Source: Rhodobacteraceae bacterium CG17_big_fil_post_rev_8_21_14_2_50_65_11
GTDB taxonomy: Bacteria; Pseudomonadota; Alphaproteobacteria; Rhodobacterales; Rhodobacteraceae
Length of the DNA stretch: 32,218 bases
Assembly (NCBI GenBank): GCA_002783145.1
Contig: PFEX01000004.1
Location: 1-32,218 of the forward strand
Reading direction: 5' to 3'
Shown in pieces: positions 1-9,264 of this stretch (position 1 is its first letter; each line of letters starts with the position of its first letter). The translations under genes were made by a program, and so were the position numbers. Under the pieces are notes generated by a model. It was not told where the DNA came from. It saw only the letters and a list, made by a program, of their open reading frames with translations, and did not search any database.

Positions 1-315
1 CCCGTTTTCGACCGCGACCGGGACATTGCCATCGCCGGGGCGGGCCACGTGCCACCCGAAACGGAATTCGTGCTGGTCGAGGGAAACTACCTGCTGCTGC
101 AGGAGTCTCCGTGGGACCGGCTGCGCGCCCTCTGGACACTCTCGATCCGCGTCGATACCCCGCTGGAAACCATCAAGGCGCGGCTTCTTGATCGCTGGAC
201 GAAGCAGGGCCTGCCCGAGGCGCAAGCCTGCCTCCGGCGTGACGAGAACGACCTACCGAACGCGGACCTCGTGCTGGCCAGCAGCGTTGACGCCGACATG
301 ACGCTTGCCAACTGA
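1..315 (+). CDS. Nucleoside/nucleotide kinase family protein (FrcK-like), 3' part only
   Basis: The reading frame is open from base 1 and ends with TGA at 313-315, giving the last 104 residues of a protein whose start lies outside the window. The visible part begins PVFDRDRDIAIAG and continues with FVLVEGNYLLL, SPWDRL and a final LPNADLVLAS. This pattern fits the C-terminal half of P-loop kinases of the uridine kinase/phosphoribulokinase class; the P-loop itself is not visible. Family members are usually a little over 200 residues, so about half is present. It ends 18 bases before a fructokinase on the same strand. In rhizobia and rhodobacters such a kinase (FrcK) follows the fructose ABC transporter genes frcBCA, so I infer that a sugar import operon precedes this window. 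The substrate of the kinase is not shown by the sequence. Confidence 0.75.
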   Translation, partial: PVFDRDRDIAIAGAGHVPPETEFVLVEGNYLLLQESPWDRLRALWTLSIRVDTPLETIKARLLDRWTKQGLPEAQACLRRDENDLPNADLVLASSVDADMTLAN

Positions 316-333
316 ACCGAAGGACGGACCCCG

Positions 334-1281
334 ATGATCCTCTGCTGCGGCGAAGCCCTGATCGACATGATCCCGCGCCCCACCACCGATGGCAGCGAGG
401 GCTTCGTGCCCCATTCCGGCGGCGCGGTGTTCAACACCGCGATCGCGCTAGGCCGGCTTGGCGCGCGGGTGGGGATGGTGACGGGGCTGTCGACCGACAT
501 GTTCGGCCAGCAACTGGATGACAGCCTGCGCGCCAGCCACGTGGATACCAGCCGCGTGATCCGCGCCGACCGGCCCACGACGCTGGCCTTCGTCAAGCTG
601 ACGGATGGCCATGCCAGTTATTCCTTCTTCGATGAAAACTCCGCCGGGCGCATGATCGGGGTGGAGGATCTGCCCGTCCTGCCCGACACTGTCTCGGCGC
701 TCTTCTTCGGCGGAATCAGTCTCGCGGTGGACCCCTGCGCCGATACCTACGCGACGCTGCTTGCGCGCGAAGGTGCCGGCCGCGCGGTGATGATGGACCC
801 CAACATTCGTCCAGGCTTCATCCGGGATGCGGCGCGCTACCGCAACCGGCTGACCCGAATGCTGGCGCTGACCGATATCGTCAAGGTCTCGGACGAGGAT
901 CTGGACTGGCTGTATCCCGGCCCCGAGGCGCAGACCGACAAACTGGCCAACCTGCGCAGGTCCGGCCCCTCCATCGTGGTGCTGACAAAGGGAAGCGACG
1001 GCGCGACGGCCAGCCTTGCCGACGGCACCGAGGTCCATGTCGACGCCCCCCCCGTCACCGTCGCCGACACGGTCGGCGCGGGTGACACGTTCAACGCCGG
1101 GCTGCTGGCCAGCCTGTCGGACCAGGGCGCGCTGAGCAAGGCAGGGGTGAAGGCACTGACCGCAGGGCAGGTGCAAACCGCGCTGTTCCTCGCCGCCAAG
1201 GCCGCCGCCGTCACCGTCAGCCGCGCCGGGGCCAACCCGCCCTGGGCGGAAGAGGTGTCACCGAGCCTGACGACCAATTGA
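334..1281 (+). CDS. Fructokinase, PfkB family carbohydrate kinase
   Basis: A 315-residue cytoplasmic sugar kinase that would phosphorylate fructose (or a related ketose) with ATP. It starts MILCCGEALIDMIP, typical of the fructokinase branch of the PfkB/ribokinase family, carries the first signature region GGAVFNTAIALGRLG near residues 29-43, and has the catalytic and anion-hole signature DTVGAGDTFNAG near residues 246-257, where the Asp of GAGD is the catalytic base. Length is normal for the family. The ATG at 334 is preceded by a purine-rich GAAGGACGG ribosome site. It lies 18 bases after the FrcK-like gene and is followed directly by a strong terminator, so it is the last gene of its operon. 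Exact sugar specificity is inferred from family and context. Confidence 0.88.
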   Translation: MILCCGEALIDMIPRPTTDGSEGFVPHSGGAVFNTAIALGRLGARVGMVTGLSTDMFGQQLDDSLRASHVDTSRVIRADRPTTLAFVKLTDGHASYSFFDENSAGRMIGVEDLPVLPDTVSALFFGGISLAVDPCADTYATLLAREGAGRAVMMDPNIRPGFIRDAARYRNRLTRMLALTDIVKVSDEDLDWLYPGPEAQTDKLANLRRSGPSIVVLTKGSDGATASLADGTEVHVDAPPVTVADTVGAGDTFNAGLLASLSDQGALSKAGVKALTAGQVQTALFLAAKAAAVTVSRAGANPPWAEEVSPSLTTN

Positions 1282-1309
1282 AAAGGGCGGCCCCGGAGGA
1301 CCGCCCTTT
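1282..1309. terminator. Bidirectional intrinsic terminator between fructokinase and pntB
   Basis: A perfect 9-base-pair stem, AAAGGGCGG / CCGCCCTTT, encloses a 10-base loop and starts right after the fructokinase stop codon. It has A residues on the left and T residues on the right of the stem, so it can act on both strands. It sits in the 48-base gap between two convergent genes, the expected place for a shared terminator. Confidence 0.85.
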
Positions 1310-1329
1310 CGTGTGCCGCGCAGCCGCCG

Positions 1330-2763
1330 TCACCCGATCTTGGGCAGCAGGCTGTCGATACTGGCTTTCGCGTCGCCATAGAACATCCGCGTGTTTTCCT
1401 TGTAGAACAGCGGGTTCTCGATGCCGGAATAGCCGGTGCCCTGGCCGCGTTTCGACACGAAGACCTGCTTGGCCTTCCACACCTCCAGCACCGGCATACC
1501 AGCGATGGGGCTGTTCGGGTCTTCCTGCGCCGCCGGGTTCACGATGTCGTTGGAGCCGATCACGATGACCACATCCGTCTTCGGGAAGTCCTCGTTGATC
1601 TCGTCCATCTCCATCACGATATCGTAAGGCACCTTCGCCTCGGCCAGAAGCACGTTCATGTGCCCCGGCAGGCGACCGGCGACGGGGTGGATGGCAAAGC
1701 GCACCTCCTTGCCCAGACCGCGCAGCTTGCGGGTCAGTTCGCTGACCGTTTGCTGCGCCTGCGCCACCGCCATGCCGTAGCCCGGCACGATGATGACTGA
1801 ATCAGCCTCGTTCAGCGCGGACGCCACGCCATCGGCGTCAATGGCGATCTGTTCGCCCTCGATGGCTTGTTGCTCGCCCGCCGGGCCGCCAAAACCGCCA
1901 AGGATGACGCTGATGAAGGACCGGTTCATCGCCTTGCACATGATATAGCTCAGGATCGCACCGGAGGAGCCGACAAGCGCGCCGACCACGATCAGAAGGT
2001 CATTGCCAAGGCTGAAGCCGATCGCCGCCGCCGCCCAGCCCGAATAGCTGTTGAGCATGCTGACCACCACCGGCATGTCGGCGCCGCCGATGCCCATGAT
2101 CAGGTGATAGCCGATGAACAGTGCCGCCAGCGTCATGATGATCAGCGGCAGCACCCCGCCGCTCGACAGGTACCACACGAGGCAAAGCACCGAGATCGCC
2201 GCAGCGCCGGCGTTCAGCATGTGCCCGCCGGGCAGTTTCTCGGCCACCGAGTTGACCTTGCCCGACAGCTTGCCATAGGCAATGACCGACCCGGTGAAGG
2301 TCACCGCGCCGATAAAGACACCAAGGAACAATTCCACCCGCAGGATGTTCTGCTCCACAACCGATTTGTGCGCCAGAAGCTCGGCGAACCCATGCAGCAC
2401 CGCGCGCGCCTCGGCGTCCATGGCCAGCACGCGCACCAGTTCCAGATGCGCATTGAAACCGACGAACACCGCCGCAAGGCCGACAAGGCTGTGCATCGCC
2501 GCCACAAGCTGCGGCATGCCGGTCATCTCGACCCGCGTCGCAACCTGCCAGCCGATGATGCCACCGCCCGCGATCAGGATGAGCGAGAACAGCCAAAGCC
2601 CCGATCCCGGCCCGAACAGCGTGGCGACAACCGCCAGCCCCATGCCCACGATGCCATACCAGACCGCGCGCTTGGCGCTTTCCTGTCCTGACAGACCGCC
2701 GAGCGAAAGGATGAAGAGAACCGCCGCGACCACGTAGGCCGCTGTCGTGAATCCGAAGTCCAT
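1330..2763 (-). CDS. pntB: NAD(P) transhydrogenase subunit beta PntB
   Basis: The 477-residue beta subunit of the proton-translocating nicotinamide nucleotide transhydrogenase, which couples hydride transfer from NADH to NADP+ with proton movement across the inner membrane and so supplies NADPH. The first about 280 residues are strongly hydrophobic and contain several membrane spans, starting with [19 protein letters not shown]. The C-terminal domain is the NADP(H)-binding dIII unit, with the fingerprint [14 protein letters not shown] and later [14 protein letters not shown]. Length fits the family. It begins 14 bases after pntA with an AAGGGG ribosome site, so the two are one operon. Confidence 0.97.
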   Translation of the reverse strand: MDFGFTTAAYVVAAVLFILSLGGLSGQESAKRAVWYGIVGMGLAVVATLFGPGSGLWLFSLILIAGGGIIGWQVATRVEMTGMPQLVAAMHSLVGLAAVFVGFNAHLELVRVLAMDAEARAVLHGFAELLAHKSVVEQNILRVELFLGVFIGAVTFTGSVIAYGKLSGKVNSVAEKLPGGHMLNAGAAAISVLCLVWYLSSGGVLPLIIMTLAALFIGYHLIMGIGGADMPVVVSMLNSYSGWAAAAIGFSLGNDLLIVVGALVGSSGAILSYIMCKAMNRSFISVILGGFGGPAGEQQAIEGEQIAIDADGVASALNEADSVIIVPGYGMAVAQAQQTVSELTRKLRGLGKEVRFAIHPVAGRLPGHMNVLLAEAKVPYDIVMEMDEINEDFPKTDVVIVIGSNDIVNPAAQEDPNSPIAGMPVLEVWKAKQVFVSKRGQGTGYSGIENPLFYKENTRMFYGDAKASIDSLLPKIG

Positions 2764-2777
2764 TTGTCCCTACCCCT

Positions 2778-4352
2778 TCAAGATTTCTGGAACATGGCAA
2801 GCATGCGCCGCGTCACCATGAAACCGCCGAAGATATTGATCCCGGCCATGAACACCGACAGCGCGGCCAGCGTGATTACCAGCCAGTTGCCCGACCCGAT
2901 CTGCATCAGCGCGCCAAGGATGATGATCGACGAGATCGCGTTGGTCACCGCCATCAGCGGTGTGTGCAGGCTGTGGCTGACATTCCAGATCACTTGGAAG
3001 CCGACGAAGACCGCCAGCACGAAAACGATGAAATGCTGCATGAAGCTGGACGGTGCATAAAGCCCGGCCAACAGCACCGCACCGCCGCCGATCGCCAGCA
3101 GCGTCACCTGGTTCTTCGTCTGCTGCTTGAAGGCGGCAACCTCCGCGGCGCGGCGTTCCTCCGGCGTCAGCTCCTTCGCCGGTTCCTTCTTCGGTCGCGC
3201 CGCGATCGCCTGCACCTTGGGTGGTGGCGGCGGGAAGGTGATCTCGCCGCCATGCGTCACGGTGGCGCCGCGGATCACGTCATCCTCCATGTCATGCACG
3301 ATCACGCCGTCCTTCTCCGGCGTCAGGTCGGTCAGCATGTGGCGGATGTTGGTGGCGTAAAGCGACGACGCCTGGCTTGCCATCCGGCTCGGGAAATCGG
3401 TGTAGCCGATGATGGTGACGCCGTTCTCGGTGACAACCTTCTCGTCCGCGACGGTTCCTTCCGCGTTGCCGCCGCGCTCGGCGGCGAGGTCGACGATGAC
3501 AGAGCCCGGCTTCATCGCCGCGATCATGTCCTCGGTCCAAAGCTTGGGAGCCGGGCGGTTGGGAATGAGCGCCGTGGTGATCACGATATCCATCTGCGGG
3601 GCAAGCTCTCGGAACTTGGCCAGCTGCGCCTCGCGGAATTCGGGGCTGGAGACCGAGGCATAGCCGCCCGTCGCCGCGCCGTCCGCGGTTTCCTCCTCGA
3701 AATCGAGATAGACAAACTCGGCCCCCATCGATTCGACCTGCTCGGCCACTTCCGGGCGCACGTCGAAGGCATGGGTGACCGCGCCAAGCGCCGTCGCGGT
3801 GCCGACCGCGGCAAGCCCCGCCACGCCTGCGCCGACCACCAGCACCTGCGCCGGCGGCACCTTGCCCGCTGCCGTGATCTGGCCGGTGAAGAAGCGCCCG
3901 TAATTGTTGCCCGCCTCGATCACTGCCCGGTAGCCCGCGATATTGGCCATCGAGGACAGCGCGTCCATCTTCTGCGCGCGGGAAATGCGCGGCACCATCT
4001 CCATCGCGATCACCGACGCGCCCCTGGACCGGGCCAGCTCCATCCCCTCTTCGTTCCCGGCCGGGTTGAAGAAGGAAATCAACGTCTTGTCGGATGTCAG
4101 GCGCTTCAACTCCGTCGCCGTCGGAATGCGCACCTTGGCGATTATATCCGCCTCTTTCCATAGCGCGGCGGCTGTCTTGACGACGGTCACGCCGGCCGCC
4201 TCGTAGTCGGCATCGGAGATGCCGGCATTGGCGCCCGCGCCCGCCTCGATCAGGCAGTCATGGCCAAGCTTTTGCAGCTGCGCCGCACTCTCGGGCGTCA
4301 TCGCAACGCGATTTTCGCCGTCCTCGATCTCCTTCGGAGTCCCTATCTTCAC
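2778..4352 (-). CDS. pntA: NAD(P) transhydrogenase subunit alpha PntA (fused NAD-binding and membrane parts)
   Basis: Subunit alpha of the membrane transhydrogenase, 524 residues. The reading frame is open far upstream to 6158, but homology starts at [20 protein letters not shown], so I place the start at the GTG at 4352, about five bases after an AGGGGAG ribosome site. The first about 380 residues form the NAD(H)-binding dI domain, with the Rossmann fingerprint [15 protein letters not shown] near residue 170. After a proline-rich linker (FPPPPPKVQ) and a charged stretch there are hydrophobic segments near residues 430-500, so the PntAA and PntAB parts that are separate in some relatives are fused here. 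It is followed by pntB after 14 bases. Confidence 0.96.
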   Translation of the reverse strand: MKIGTPKEIEDGENRVAMTPESAAQLQKLGHDCLIEAGAGANAGISDADYEAAGVTVVKTAAALWKEADIIAKVRIPTATELKRLTSDKTLISFFNPAGNEEGMELARSRGASVIAMEMVPRISRAQKMDALSSMANIAGYRAVIEAGNNYGRFFTGQITAAGKVPPAQVLVVGAGVAGLAAVGTATALGAVTHAFDVRPEVAEQVESMGAEFVYLDFEEETADGAATGGYASVSSPEFREAQLAKFRELAPQMDIVITTALIPNRPAPKLWTEDMIAAMKPGSVIVDLAAERGGNAEGTVADEKVVTENGVTIIGYTDFPSRMASQASSLYATNIRHMLTDLTPEKDGVIVHDMEDDVIRGATVTHGGEITFPPPPPKVQAIAARPKKEPAKELTPEERRAAEVAAFKQQTKNQVTLLAIGGGAVLLAGLYAPSSFMQHFIVFVLAVFVGFQVIWNVSHSLHTPLMAVTNAISSIIILGALMQIGSGNWLVITLAALSVFMAGINIFGGFMVTRRMLAMFQKS

Positions 4353-4667
4353 ACTTCTCCCCTTTCCCTTTCGATCCAGACGTTCGGGATTATTGGGGTT
4401 TCTAACCCGATAAACGGGCCCCGGCAACGTAATCGACGCCGCAGGGCAGAAATCGGCCGCGCGATACTGTCGGGCTCCGAAGACGTTGCGGACAGAGCCG
4501 CCCCAGGCTGCGCCCCGGGATGGCGGGTTTTGACAACATTCCGAACCGTTTATCTCGCACGGTATACGGTCGCACACGTCCAACCTTCTATTTTCATTGA
4601 TTTTTTTCTTGATTGCAGCGCAGCAGGCGTTATGGCCGGATGGGATTGCCGCCGCCGAGGACCCGAG
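4353..4667. promoter_or_regulatory. Divergent control region between pntA and the DUF3422 gene
   Basis: This 315-base gap holds no convincing gene; the open frame across it is an upstream extension with no family match. It should carry promoters for both neighbours. On the plus strand there is a consensus -35 box TTGACA at 4530-4535, but the matching -10 is weak (TATCTC at 15 bases or TCTCGC at 17 bases). On the pntA leader side three short inverted repeats overlap: TCGGG/CCCGA, GGGTT-TCT-AACCC and CCCG-ATAAA-CGGG (4384-4418). They could not all form at once. The base composition near 4560-4615 is more AT-rich than the surroundings. Confidence 0.45.
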
Positions 4668-5951
4668 ATGCAAGAATTTTCCGATCACCCGCTGCGCCAT
4701 GACCTCGCGCATGAATTGCACGCGCGCCCGTTCCCGGCGATTGCATATGGCAGCCAGGCGGCGCTTCTGGCGCTCAAGACTCCAAGCAATGCCGCCGCCC
4801 GTGACCGTGACGCCGACCGCGCGCACCTGATCACGCTTCTTGACCGTCACGGCGCGCAACACCCGCGCCCCGATGCCACGCACTTTTCCGGCCAGATCGG
4901 GCGCTACCAGTTGAAATGGGAACAGCACACTGAATTCGTGACCTACATGGTGCACGGCCCCGGCTTGTCTGACCGGCCCTTCGACCCCGCGATCTGGGAT
5001 GTGTTCCCGGAGGACTGGCTGGCACAGACCACCGGCCTGCGCGTTACCTCGGCCCATTTCCGCATCTCCGACGCGGTCGCGGATGACACCGAGATTCCCC
5101 CGGCGCTGCGCAACTGGTTCGAACCCGAAAGCCTCGCGGTCAGCCGGGTTCTGGATGACAACGCGGTGCTGGCCAGCGATTTCCGCATCGACCCGGCGGG
5201 CCACATGCGCTTTGCGATCTTTCCCCGGCCCGCGACGGACCAATCCCGGATCGGGCGCATCGTGCAGCGGCTGGCCGAGATCGAGACCTACAAGACCATG
5301 GCGATGCTTGGTTTTCCCCGCGCGCGCGATCTCAACGCCCGGATGGCCGAGATCGACAGCGGCCTTTCGGCGCTGCTGGCCGACATGAGCGGCAAGCAAA
5401 GCGCCCCGGAGGTGCAGCTCGACCGGTTGCTCGGCTATGCGACGGACCTCGAAAACCTGATGTCGCGCGCCTCGTTCCGCTTCGGCGCGACCGGCGCTTA
5501 CGAGGCCATCGTGCAGCAGCGCATCGAGGTGCTGCGAGAAGAGCGCTTCGAAGGCCGTCAGACCTTCGCGGAATTCATGCTGCGCCGCTTCGACCCGGCG
5601 ATGCGCACCGTGAAAAGCACCGAACGCCGATTGCAGTCGATGACCGACCGTGCCTTCCGCGCCGGCGAGCTTTTGCGCACCAAGGTTGAGGTGGACCGCT
5701 CGGCGCAAAACCAGGCACTTCTGGAAAGCATGGACCGCCGCGCGGCGTTGCAACTTCGCTTGCAGGAAACGGTCGAGGGGCTGTCGGTGGTGGCGATCAG
5801 CTATTACGCAGTGAACCTGCTTGCCTACCTTCTGGCCCCGGTCGGGGCCGCGGTCGGAGTCGAAAAACCGTGGATCGCGGCGGCCCTCGTGCTGCCGGTG
5901 GTGATCGGCGTTGCGCTGACGACCCGGCGCATCCGCAAGACAGTGCACTGA
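4668..5951 (+). CDS. DUF3422 family membrane-anchored protein
   Basis: A 427-residue protein of the DUF3422 family; its function is not known. I place the start at the ATG at 4668, where the family N-terminus begins ([23 protein letters not shown]), with a GAGG ribosome site just upstream; an in-frame ATG at 4632 would add 12 residues of poor character. The body is soluble and helical, with charged stretches near residues 220-370 that may form coiled coils. Two hydrophobic segments lie at the C-terminus ([17 protein letters not shown] and [13 protein letters not shown]), followed by a basic tail RRIRK, which suggests anchoring in the inner membrane by the C-terminal end. It is divergent from pntA. 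Confidence 0.88.
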   Translation: MQEFSDHPLRHDLAHELHARPFPAIAYGSQAALLALKTPSNAAARDRDADRAHLITLLDRHGAQHPRPDATHFSGQIGRYQLKWEQHTEFVTYMVHGPGLSDRPFDPAIWDVFPEDWLAQTTGLRVTSAHFRISDAVADDTEIPPALRNWFEPESLAVSRVLDDNAVLASDFRIDPAGHMRFAIFPRPATDQSRIGRIVQRLAEIETYKTMAMLGFPRARDLNARMAEIDSGLSALLADMSGKQSAPEVQLDRLLGYATDLENLMSRASFRFGATGAYEAIVQQRIEVLREERFEGRQTFAEFMLRRFDPAMRTVKSTERRLQSMTDRAFRAGELLRTKVEVDRSAQNQALLESMDRRAALQLRLQETVEGLSVVAISYYAVNLLAYLLAPVGAAVGVEKPWIAAALVLPVVIGVALTTRRIRKTVH

Positions 5952-6243
5952 CCCCCTCTGCGCGGCACGCCGCCGTGGCCCGAATAGGCCCTGCGCTTTC
6001 AGCCTCGCGAGAATACCTCCGCCGCCTCGACCCGACCGCGGCCGGCATCCATGTCCGCCCTGCCCGATGTTCCGTGGCAACGCGGCCCGAGGAGGGCCCC
6101 GCAGGGGCTTGACGAGGGCCGCCCCGGGATCGACGCCGCAAGGCGGCGACACCGCCAACCATACGCACGCGGCTCACTCCCGGCGGAACCTCGCCTGCAT
6201 GTCGTGCCAACGGGCGGGCGCCTGGAACAGACGCCGGTTCATT
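5952..6243. other. Intergenic stretch without a supported gene
   Basis: This 292-base gap lies between the DUF3422 gene and the convergent lipoprotein gene. Short open frames cross it on both strands but none shows a family pattern or a good ribosome site. One imperfect GC hairpin (GGCCC-GAGGA-GGGCC near 6084-6098) is present without a T run, so a terminator role is possible but unproven. Confidence 0.4.
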
Positions 6244-6720
6244 CTAACCGGCCGCGATGACCGTGAGCGTCGGCAGATCCGTCAGCCGAAGGCCAAGCGC
6301 CTGCATCGCGGCCAGCGAGATGCGGCTGCCCGACCCGGGCAAACCGCCGCTCGGGTAGAGGATGACCTCTGCCGTCGCGCCGCTCGCCGCCTCGACCCGG
6401 CCTTGTGTCTGCACCGACACCAGCGGCGTCTCCAGCCACAGACCGGGGCGCGCGGGATCGCCGAGGCTGGCAACCGTGGTGCCCAGATTGCCGGTCGCTT
6501 GCGGCGAAATCGCGGCCTCTTCGCTCTCGCCGCCTGCGGCGCCTGCGGCCTCATCGGCCGGATCGACTGCCACCTCCGAGGGCGGCGGCGGCACGTCGCT
6601 ACCGCGTTCGCCGCGGTCGAGGAAGGCGAGGGGTCGAAAATCGCCACCGCAACCGGCAAGGCCGGCGACGAGGCAAAGGGCAAGGCAGAGGCGAAGGCGA
6701 AGGCGAAGCGCGCGGGTCAT
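6244..6720 (-). CDS. Small putative lipoprotein (family sometimes labelled D-galactarate dehydratase)
   Basis: A 158-residue protein when started at the ATG at 6720; the track starts earlier, but the sequence from MTRALRLRLRLCLALC makes a normal lipoprotein signal. A basic n-region and hydrophobic core are followed by the lipobox LAGC with Cys24 as the lipidation site. After an acidic, proline-rich linker comes a short conserved part with TTVASLGDPARPGLWLETPL and a C-terminal SRISLAAMQALGL. From memory, relatives in rhodobacters are sometimes named D-galactarate dehydratase, but this is far too short and has no enzyme motif I can see, so I treat that name as a mistake. It is divergent from moaA by 74 bases. 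Role unknown, probably periplasmic side of a membrane. Confidence 0.7.
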   Translation of the reverse strand: MTRALRLRLRLCLALCLVAGLAGCGGDFRPLAFLDRGERGSDVPPPPSEVAVDPADEAAGAAGGESEEAAISPQATGNLGTTVASLGDPARPGLWLETPLVSVQTQGRVEAASGATAEVILYPSGGLPGSGSRISLAAMQALGLRLTDLPTLTVIAAG

Positions 6721-6794
6721 ATCCGGAAGCCTAGGCGCAATTGTCACCTGCATCAACGCTTGCCGTGCAGCGTAGCGGGGACTATTTTATCGCA

Positions 6795-7805
6795 ATGAAC
6801 ATGCAAGCACCCCTGATCGACCCGTTCGCCCGCGCCATCGACTACCTGCGCGTCTCGGTCACCGACCGCTGCGATTTTCGCTGCGTCTACTGCATGGCCG
6901 AGAACATGACCTTCCTGCCCAGGAAGGAGCTTCTGACGCTGGAAGAACTGGACCGGATGTGTTCCGCCTTCATCCGGCTGGGGGTGAAGAAACTGCGCAT
7001 CACCGGCGGCGAGCCCCTGGTGCGCAAGGGGATCATGACCTTCTTCAATTCGATGACGCGGCACCTGGACTCGGGGGCGCTGAGAGAACTGACACTGACC
7101 ACCAATGGCAGCCAACTGCACCGCTTCGCAGATGACCTGTTTGCGGCTGGCGTGCGGCGGGTGAATATCTCGCTCGACACGCTGGACGAGAAGAAATTCG
7201 CCGACATCACCCGCTGGGGCCGCTTGCCGCAGGTCATGCACGGCATAGACGCGGCGCAAAAGGCGGGACTTAGGGTCAAGATCAACGCGGTCGCGTTGAA
7301 GGGCTTCAACGAGGAGGAGCTGTTCACCATCCAGGAGTGGTGCGCCGACCGCGACATGGACCTGACCTGGATCGAGGTCATGCCGATGGGCGATCTCGGC
7401 AACGAGGACCGGCTCGACCAGTACTGGAACCTCAAGGACCTGCGCGCGCGACTGGCCGACCACTACACGCTGACCGACCTTGGCGAACGGTCGGGCGGGC
7501 CGGCGCGGTACGTGCGCATCGAGGAAACCGGCCAGAAGATCGGCTTCATCACGCCGATGACGCATAATTTCTGCGAAAGCTGCAACCGGGTGCGGCTGAC
7601 CTGCACCGGCGAACTTTACATGTGCCTCGGGCAGGAAGACATGGCCGACCTGCGCGCACCGCTGCGCGCCTCTGCCGATGACAGCATGCTGGAAGAGGCC
7701 GTCCGCGCCGCCATCGCAAGAAAGCCGAAGGGCCACGATTTCGACTATTCCCGGCAGGAAGTCGCCGGCCAGATGACCCGCCACATGAGCCATACCGGCG
7801 GCTGA
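6795..7805 (+). CDS. moaA: GTP 3',8-cyclase MoaA (molybdenum cofactor biosynthesis)
   Basis: A 336-residue radical SAM enzyme that converts GTP to 3',8-cyclo-7,8-dihydro-GTP, the first step of molybdopterin synthesis, acting with MoaC. The radical SAM cluster ligands are Cys26, Cys30 and Cys33 (CDFRCVYC, spacing CX3CX2C). A GGEP motif for SAM binding is near residues 71-74. The second, substrate-binding 4Fe-4S cluster uses Cys260, Cys263 and Cys277 (CESC, then CX13C). The protein ends in the conserved Gly-Gly (SHTGG), needed for activity in known MoaA. The start at 6795 is chosen because the family begins near [21 protein letters not shown]; the ATG at 6801 is an alternative. No other moa gene is nearby. 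Confidence 0.96.
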   Translation: MNMQAPLIDPFARAIDYLRVSVTDRCDFRCVYCMAENMTFLPRKELLTLEELDRMCSAFIRLGVKKLRITGGEPLVRKGIMTFFNSMTRHLDSGALRELTLTTNGSQLHRFADDLFAAGVRRVNISLDTLDEKKFADITRWGRLPQVMHGIDAAQKAGLRVKINAVALKGFNEEELFTIQEWCADRDMDLTWIEVMPMGDLGNEDRLDQYWNLKDLRARLADHYTLTDLGERSGGPARYVRIEETGQKIGFITPMTHNFCESCNRVRLTCTGELYMCLGQEDMADLRAPLRASADDSMLEEAVRAAIARKPKGHDFDYSRQEVAGQMTRHMSHTGG

Positions 7806-7816
7806 TCCTATCCCCC

Positions 7817-8533
7817 CTATCCGGCGGTCGCCGCATCCCCCGGCGCGGGTGCCCGGCGGCGCCACCACGCCCGGCGCCCGGCCTCGAACTCGGCCGTGAT
7901 CGCGTCAGGGTCGTACTCGGTTTCGGCCCAGTCCAGCACGCTGATCGGCCCGCGGTCCAGCCGCCGCCCATAAGCGTCGAGCACCGCATCGAGGATCCCC
8001 GCCTTCGACCAGCTCAGGTGACCATAGCGCGATGACAGCATGCCGCGCGCCTCGGCAAAGGGGCGGCGCTCGATCTCGATCAGGTAGATCGCAGAGGCCA
8101 GCCCGGCCCGGTCGGCGCCCGCCTTGCAATGGATCAAGAACGGCTTGTCGATGCTGCGGAAGGCCTCGATCAGCATCCTGAAATGCTCCGGTCGCGGGGC
8201 GCGCTTGTCGGACAGGCCGGCGTGCAAGAAGGTCAGCCCAAGCTCCCGGCAGGCCTTGACCTCAAGGTGGTAATGCGCTGTCGGCTTGGCACCACGCAGT
8301 GACAGCACGGATTTCAGCCCCGCCGCCGCCAGCACTTGCAGCCGCTCTCGGGTGGGGTGGTTGGAGCGGATGACACCCGGGGCGACGACATCGGCATTGG
8401 ACCAGCTTCGCCGCGCGAAGCCTTGATCGAACCACAGAACGTGCGCCTGCGCGCGCGCCTCGGTCCGCGGGCAGACGGGCACCACGTCATACCTCGCCTT
8501 CCACTCAGAAAGCCGTTGTCCAATCGTACTCAT
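7817..8533 (-). CDS. Protein-tyrosine/dual-specificity phosphatase-like protein
   Basis: A 238-residue protein with the cysteine phosphatase active-site loop HCKAGADRAG, giving catalytic Cys136 and Arg142 (CX5R). Upstream are the conserved fragments VAPGVIRSNHPTRERL and SVLSLRG, as in bacterial dual-specificity phosphatases that act on phosphotyrosine or on phospholipids and sugars. An Asp that could be the general acid (HAGLSDKRAPR, near residue 109) is present. I chose the ATG at 8533 because family members begin with a short helix like GQRLSEWKARY; the longer frame starts at a TTG at 8602. It is convergent with moaA, with only 11 bases between. Natural substrate unknown. Confidence 0.8.
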   Translation of the reverse strand: MSTIGQRLSEWKARYDVVPVCPRTEARAQAHVLWFDQGFARRSWSNADVVAPGVIRSNHPTRERLQVLAAAGLKSVLSLRGAKPTAHYHLEVKACRELGLTFLHAGLSDKRAPRPEHFRMLIEAFRSIDKPFLIHCKAGADRAGLASAIYLIEIERRPFAEARGMLSSRYGHLSWSKAGILDAVLDAYGRRLDRGPISVLDWAETEYDPDAITAEFEAGRRAWWRRRAPAPGDAATAG

Positions 8534-8661
8534 CGCCGCCGCCGCGTCAAAGGAATGGCGCGTCCCCGAATCGGGACGCCAGCCATGCATATCGGATACC
8601 AAATCACTATTTCGTGACTGTTTTCCGACACCCCGGGCGGATACCGGGCCGCATCGGCGGC

Positions 8662-9261
8662 TCAGCCCTGCGGGCGGCGCGCGATCAGGTCGATGAGAGC
8701 CGAACGCCCGCTGTGCCCCCTGCCCTCCTGCACCTCGCGTTCATAGGCGGCCAGCCGCTCGATCCGCCAGTCGCCGAAGGCGTCGCGCAGCATCGCGCAG
8801 GTATACATGTTCTCCCGGTGCGGCGGCCCGCCGGTGCCCAGATCCACCTGTTCGGGCGTGTAGCCGTGCAGCATCAGCACGCCCCCCGGCGCGACAGCGC
8901 GCCGCAGGTCGACGAACTGGCCCTTGCGCGCGACCGGGTCCGCGAACTGGATGAAGATTGCGACAACGAGGCCGACCCCCCGCGTCCAGTCCCATCCCTG
9001 CCAGTCCGAGACGTGGAAATCGACCGCGACACCCCGCTCTGCGGCAAGCGCCCGGCCCCGGTCTACCGCGCTCGGGGCCCTGTCGAAGGCGGTCACCCCC
9101 AGCCCCTTCTCGGCCAGGTGCACCGAATTGCGCCCCTCACCATCGGCGACGCAAAGCGCGCGCAGCCCCGGCCGCAGCCAGCCCGGATTTTCCAGCAGGA
9201 AACCAGCGGGTTGCCGTCCGAACAGGTAGTCCTGCGATGCCTTGTAGCGCTCTTCCCACAT
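8662..9261 (-). CDS. Class I SAM-dependent methyltransferase
   Basis: A 199-residue Rossmann-fold methyltransferase. It starts MWEERYKASQDYLFGRQPAGFL; this opening and the glycine-rich loop LCVADGEGRNSVHLAEKGL (motif I, residues about 36-54) are typical of small TehB/thiopurine-like methyltransferases. Motif II lies at VTAFDRAPSAVDRGRALA. The conserved IFIQFADP and the post-motif GGVLMLHGYTPEQ follow. It begins only three bases after the stop of the last M20 aminoacylase gene, so it is very likely translated from the same mRNA. Substrate not shown; tellurite or small-molecule methylation is known in the wider family, but nothing here proves it. Confidence 0.88.
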   Translation of the reverse strand: MWEERYKASQDYLFGRQPAGFLLENPGWLRPGLRALCVADGEGRNSVHLAEKGLGVTAFDRAPSAVDRGRALAAERGVAVDFHVSDWQGWDWTRGVGLVVAIFIQFADPVARKGQFVDLRRAVAPGGVLMLHGYTPEQVDLGTGGPPHRENMYTCAMLRDAFGDWRIERLAAYEREVQEGRGHSGRSALIDLIARRPQG

Positions 9262-9264
9262 TGC

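Noticed and set aside
1867-2691. 274-residue plus-strand ORF
   Set aside because: It is antisense to pntB, full of His, Arg and Asp of low complexity, typical of a shadow frame.
4260-4667. N-terminal extension of the DUF3422 ORF
   Set aside because: The first about 136 residues overlap the pntA start and the divergent promoter region and show no family pattern; the family start is at 4668.
2778-6158. 1126-residue minus-strand ORF that includes PntA
   Set aside because: Only the last 524 residues match PntA; the upstream part is antisense to the DUF3422 gene and comes from the lack of stop codons in GC-rich DNA.
6753-7868. 371-residue minus-strand ORF
   Set aside because: Antisense to moaA, which has intact cluster motifs; no family pattern of its own.
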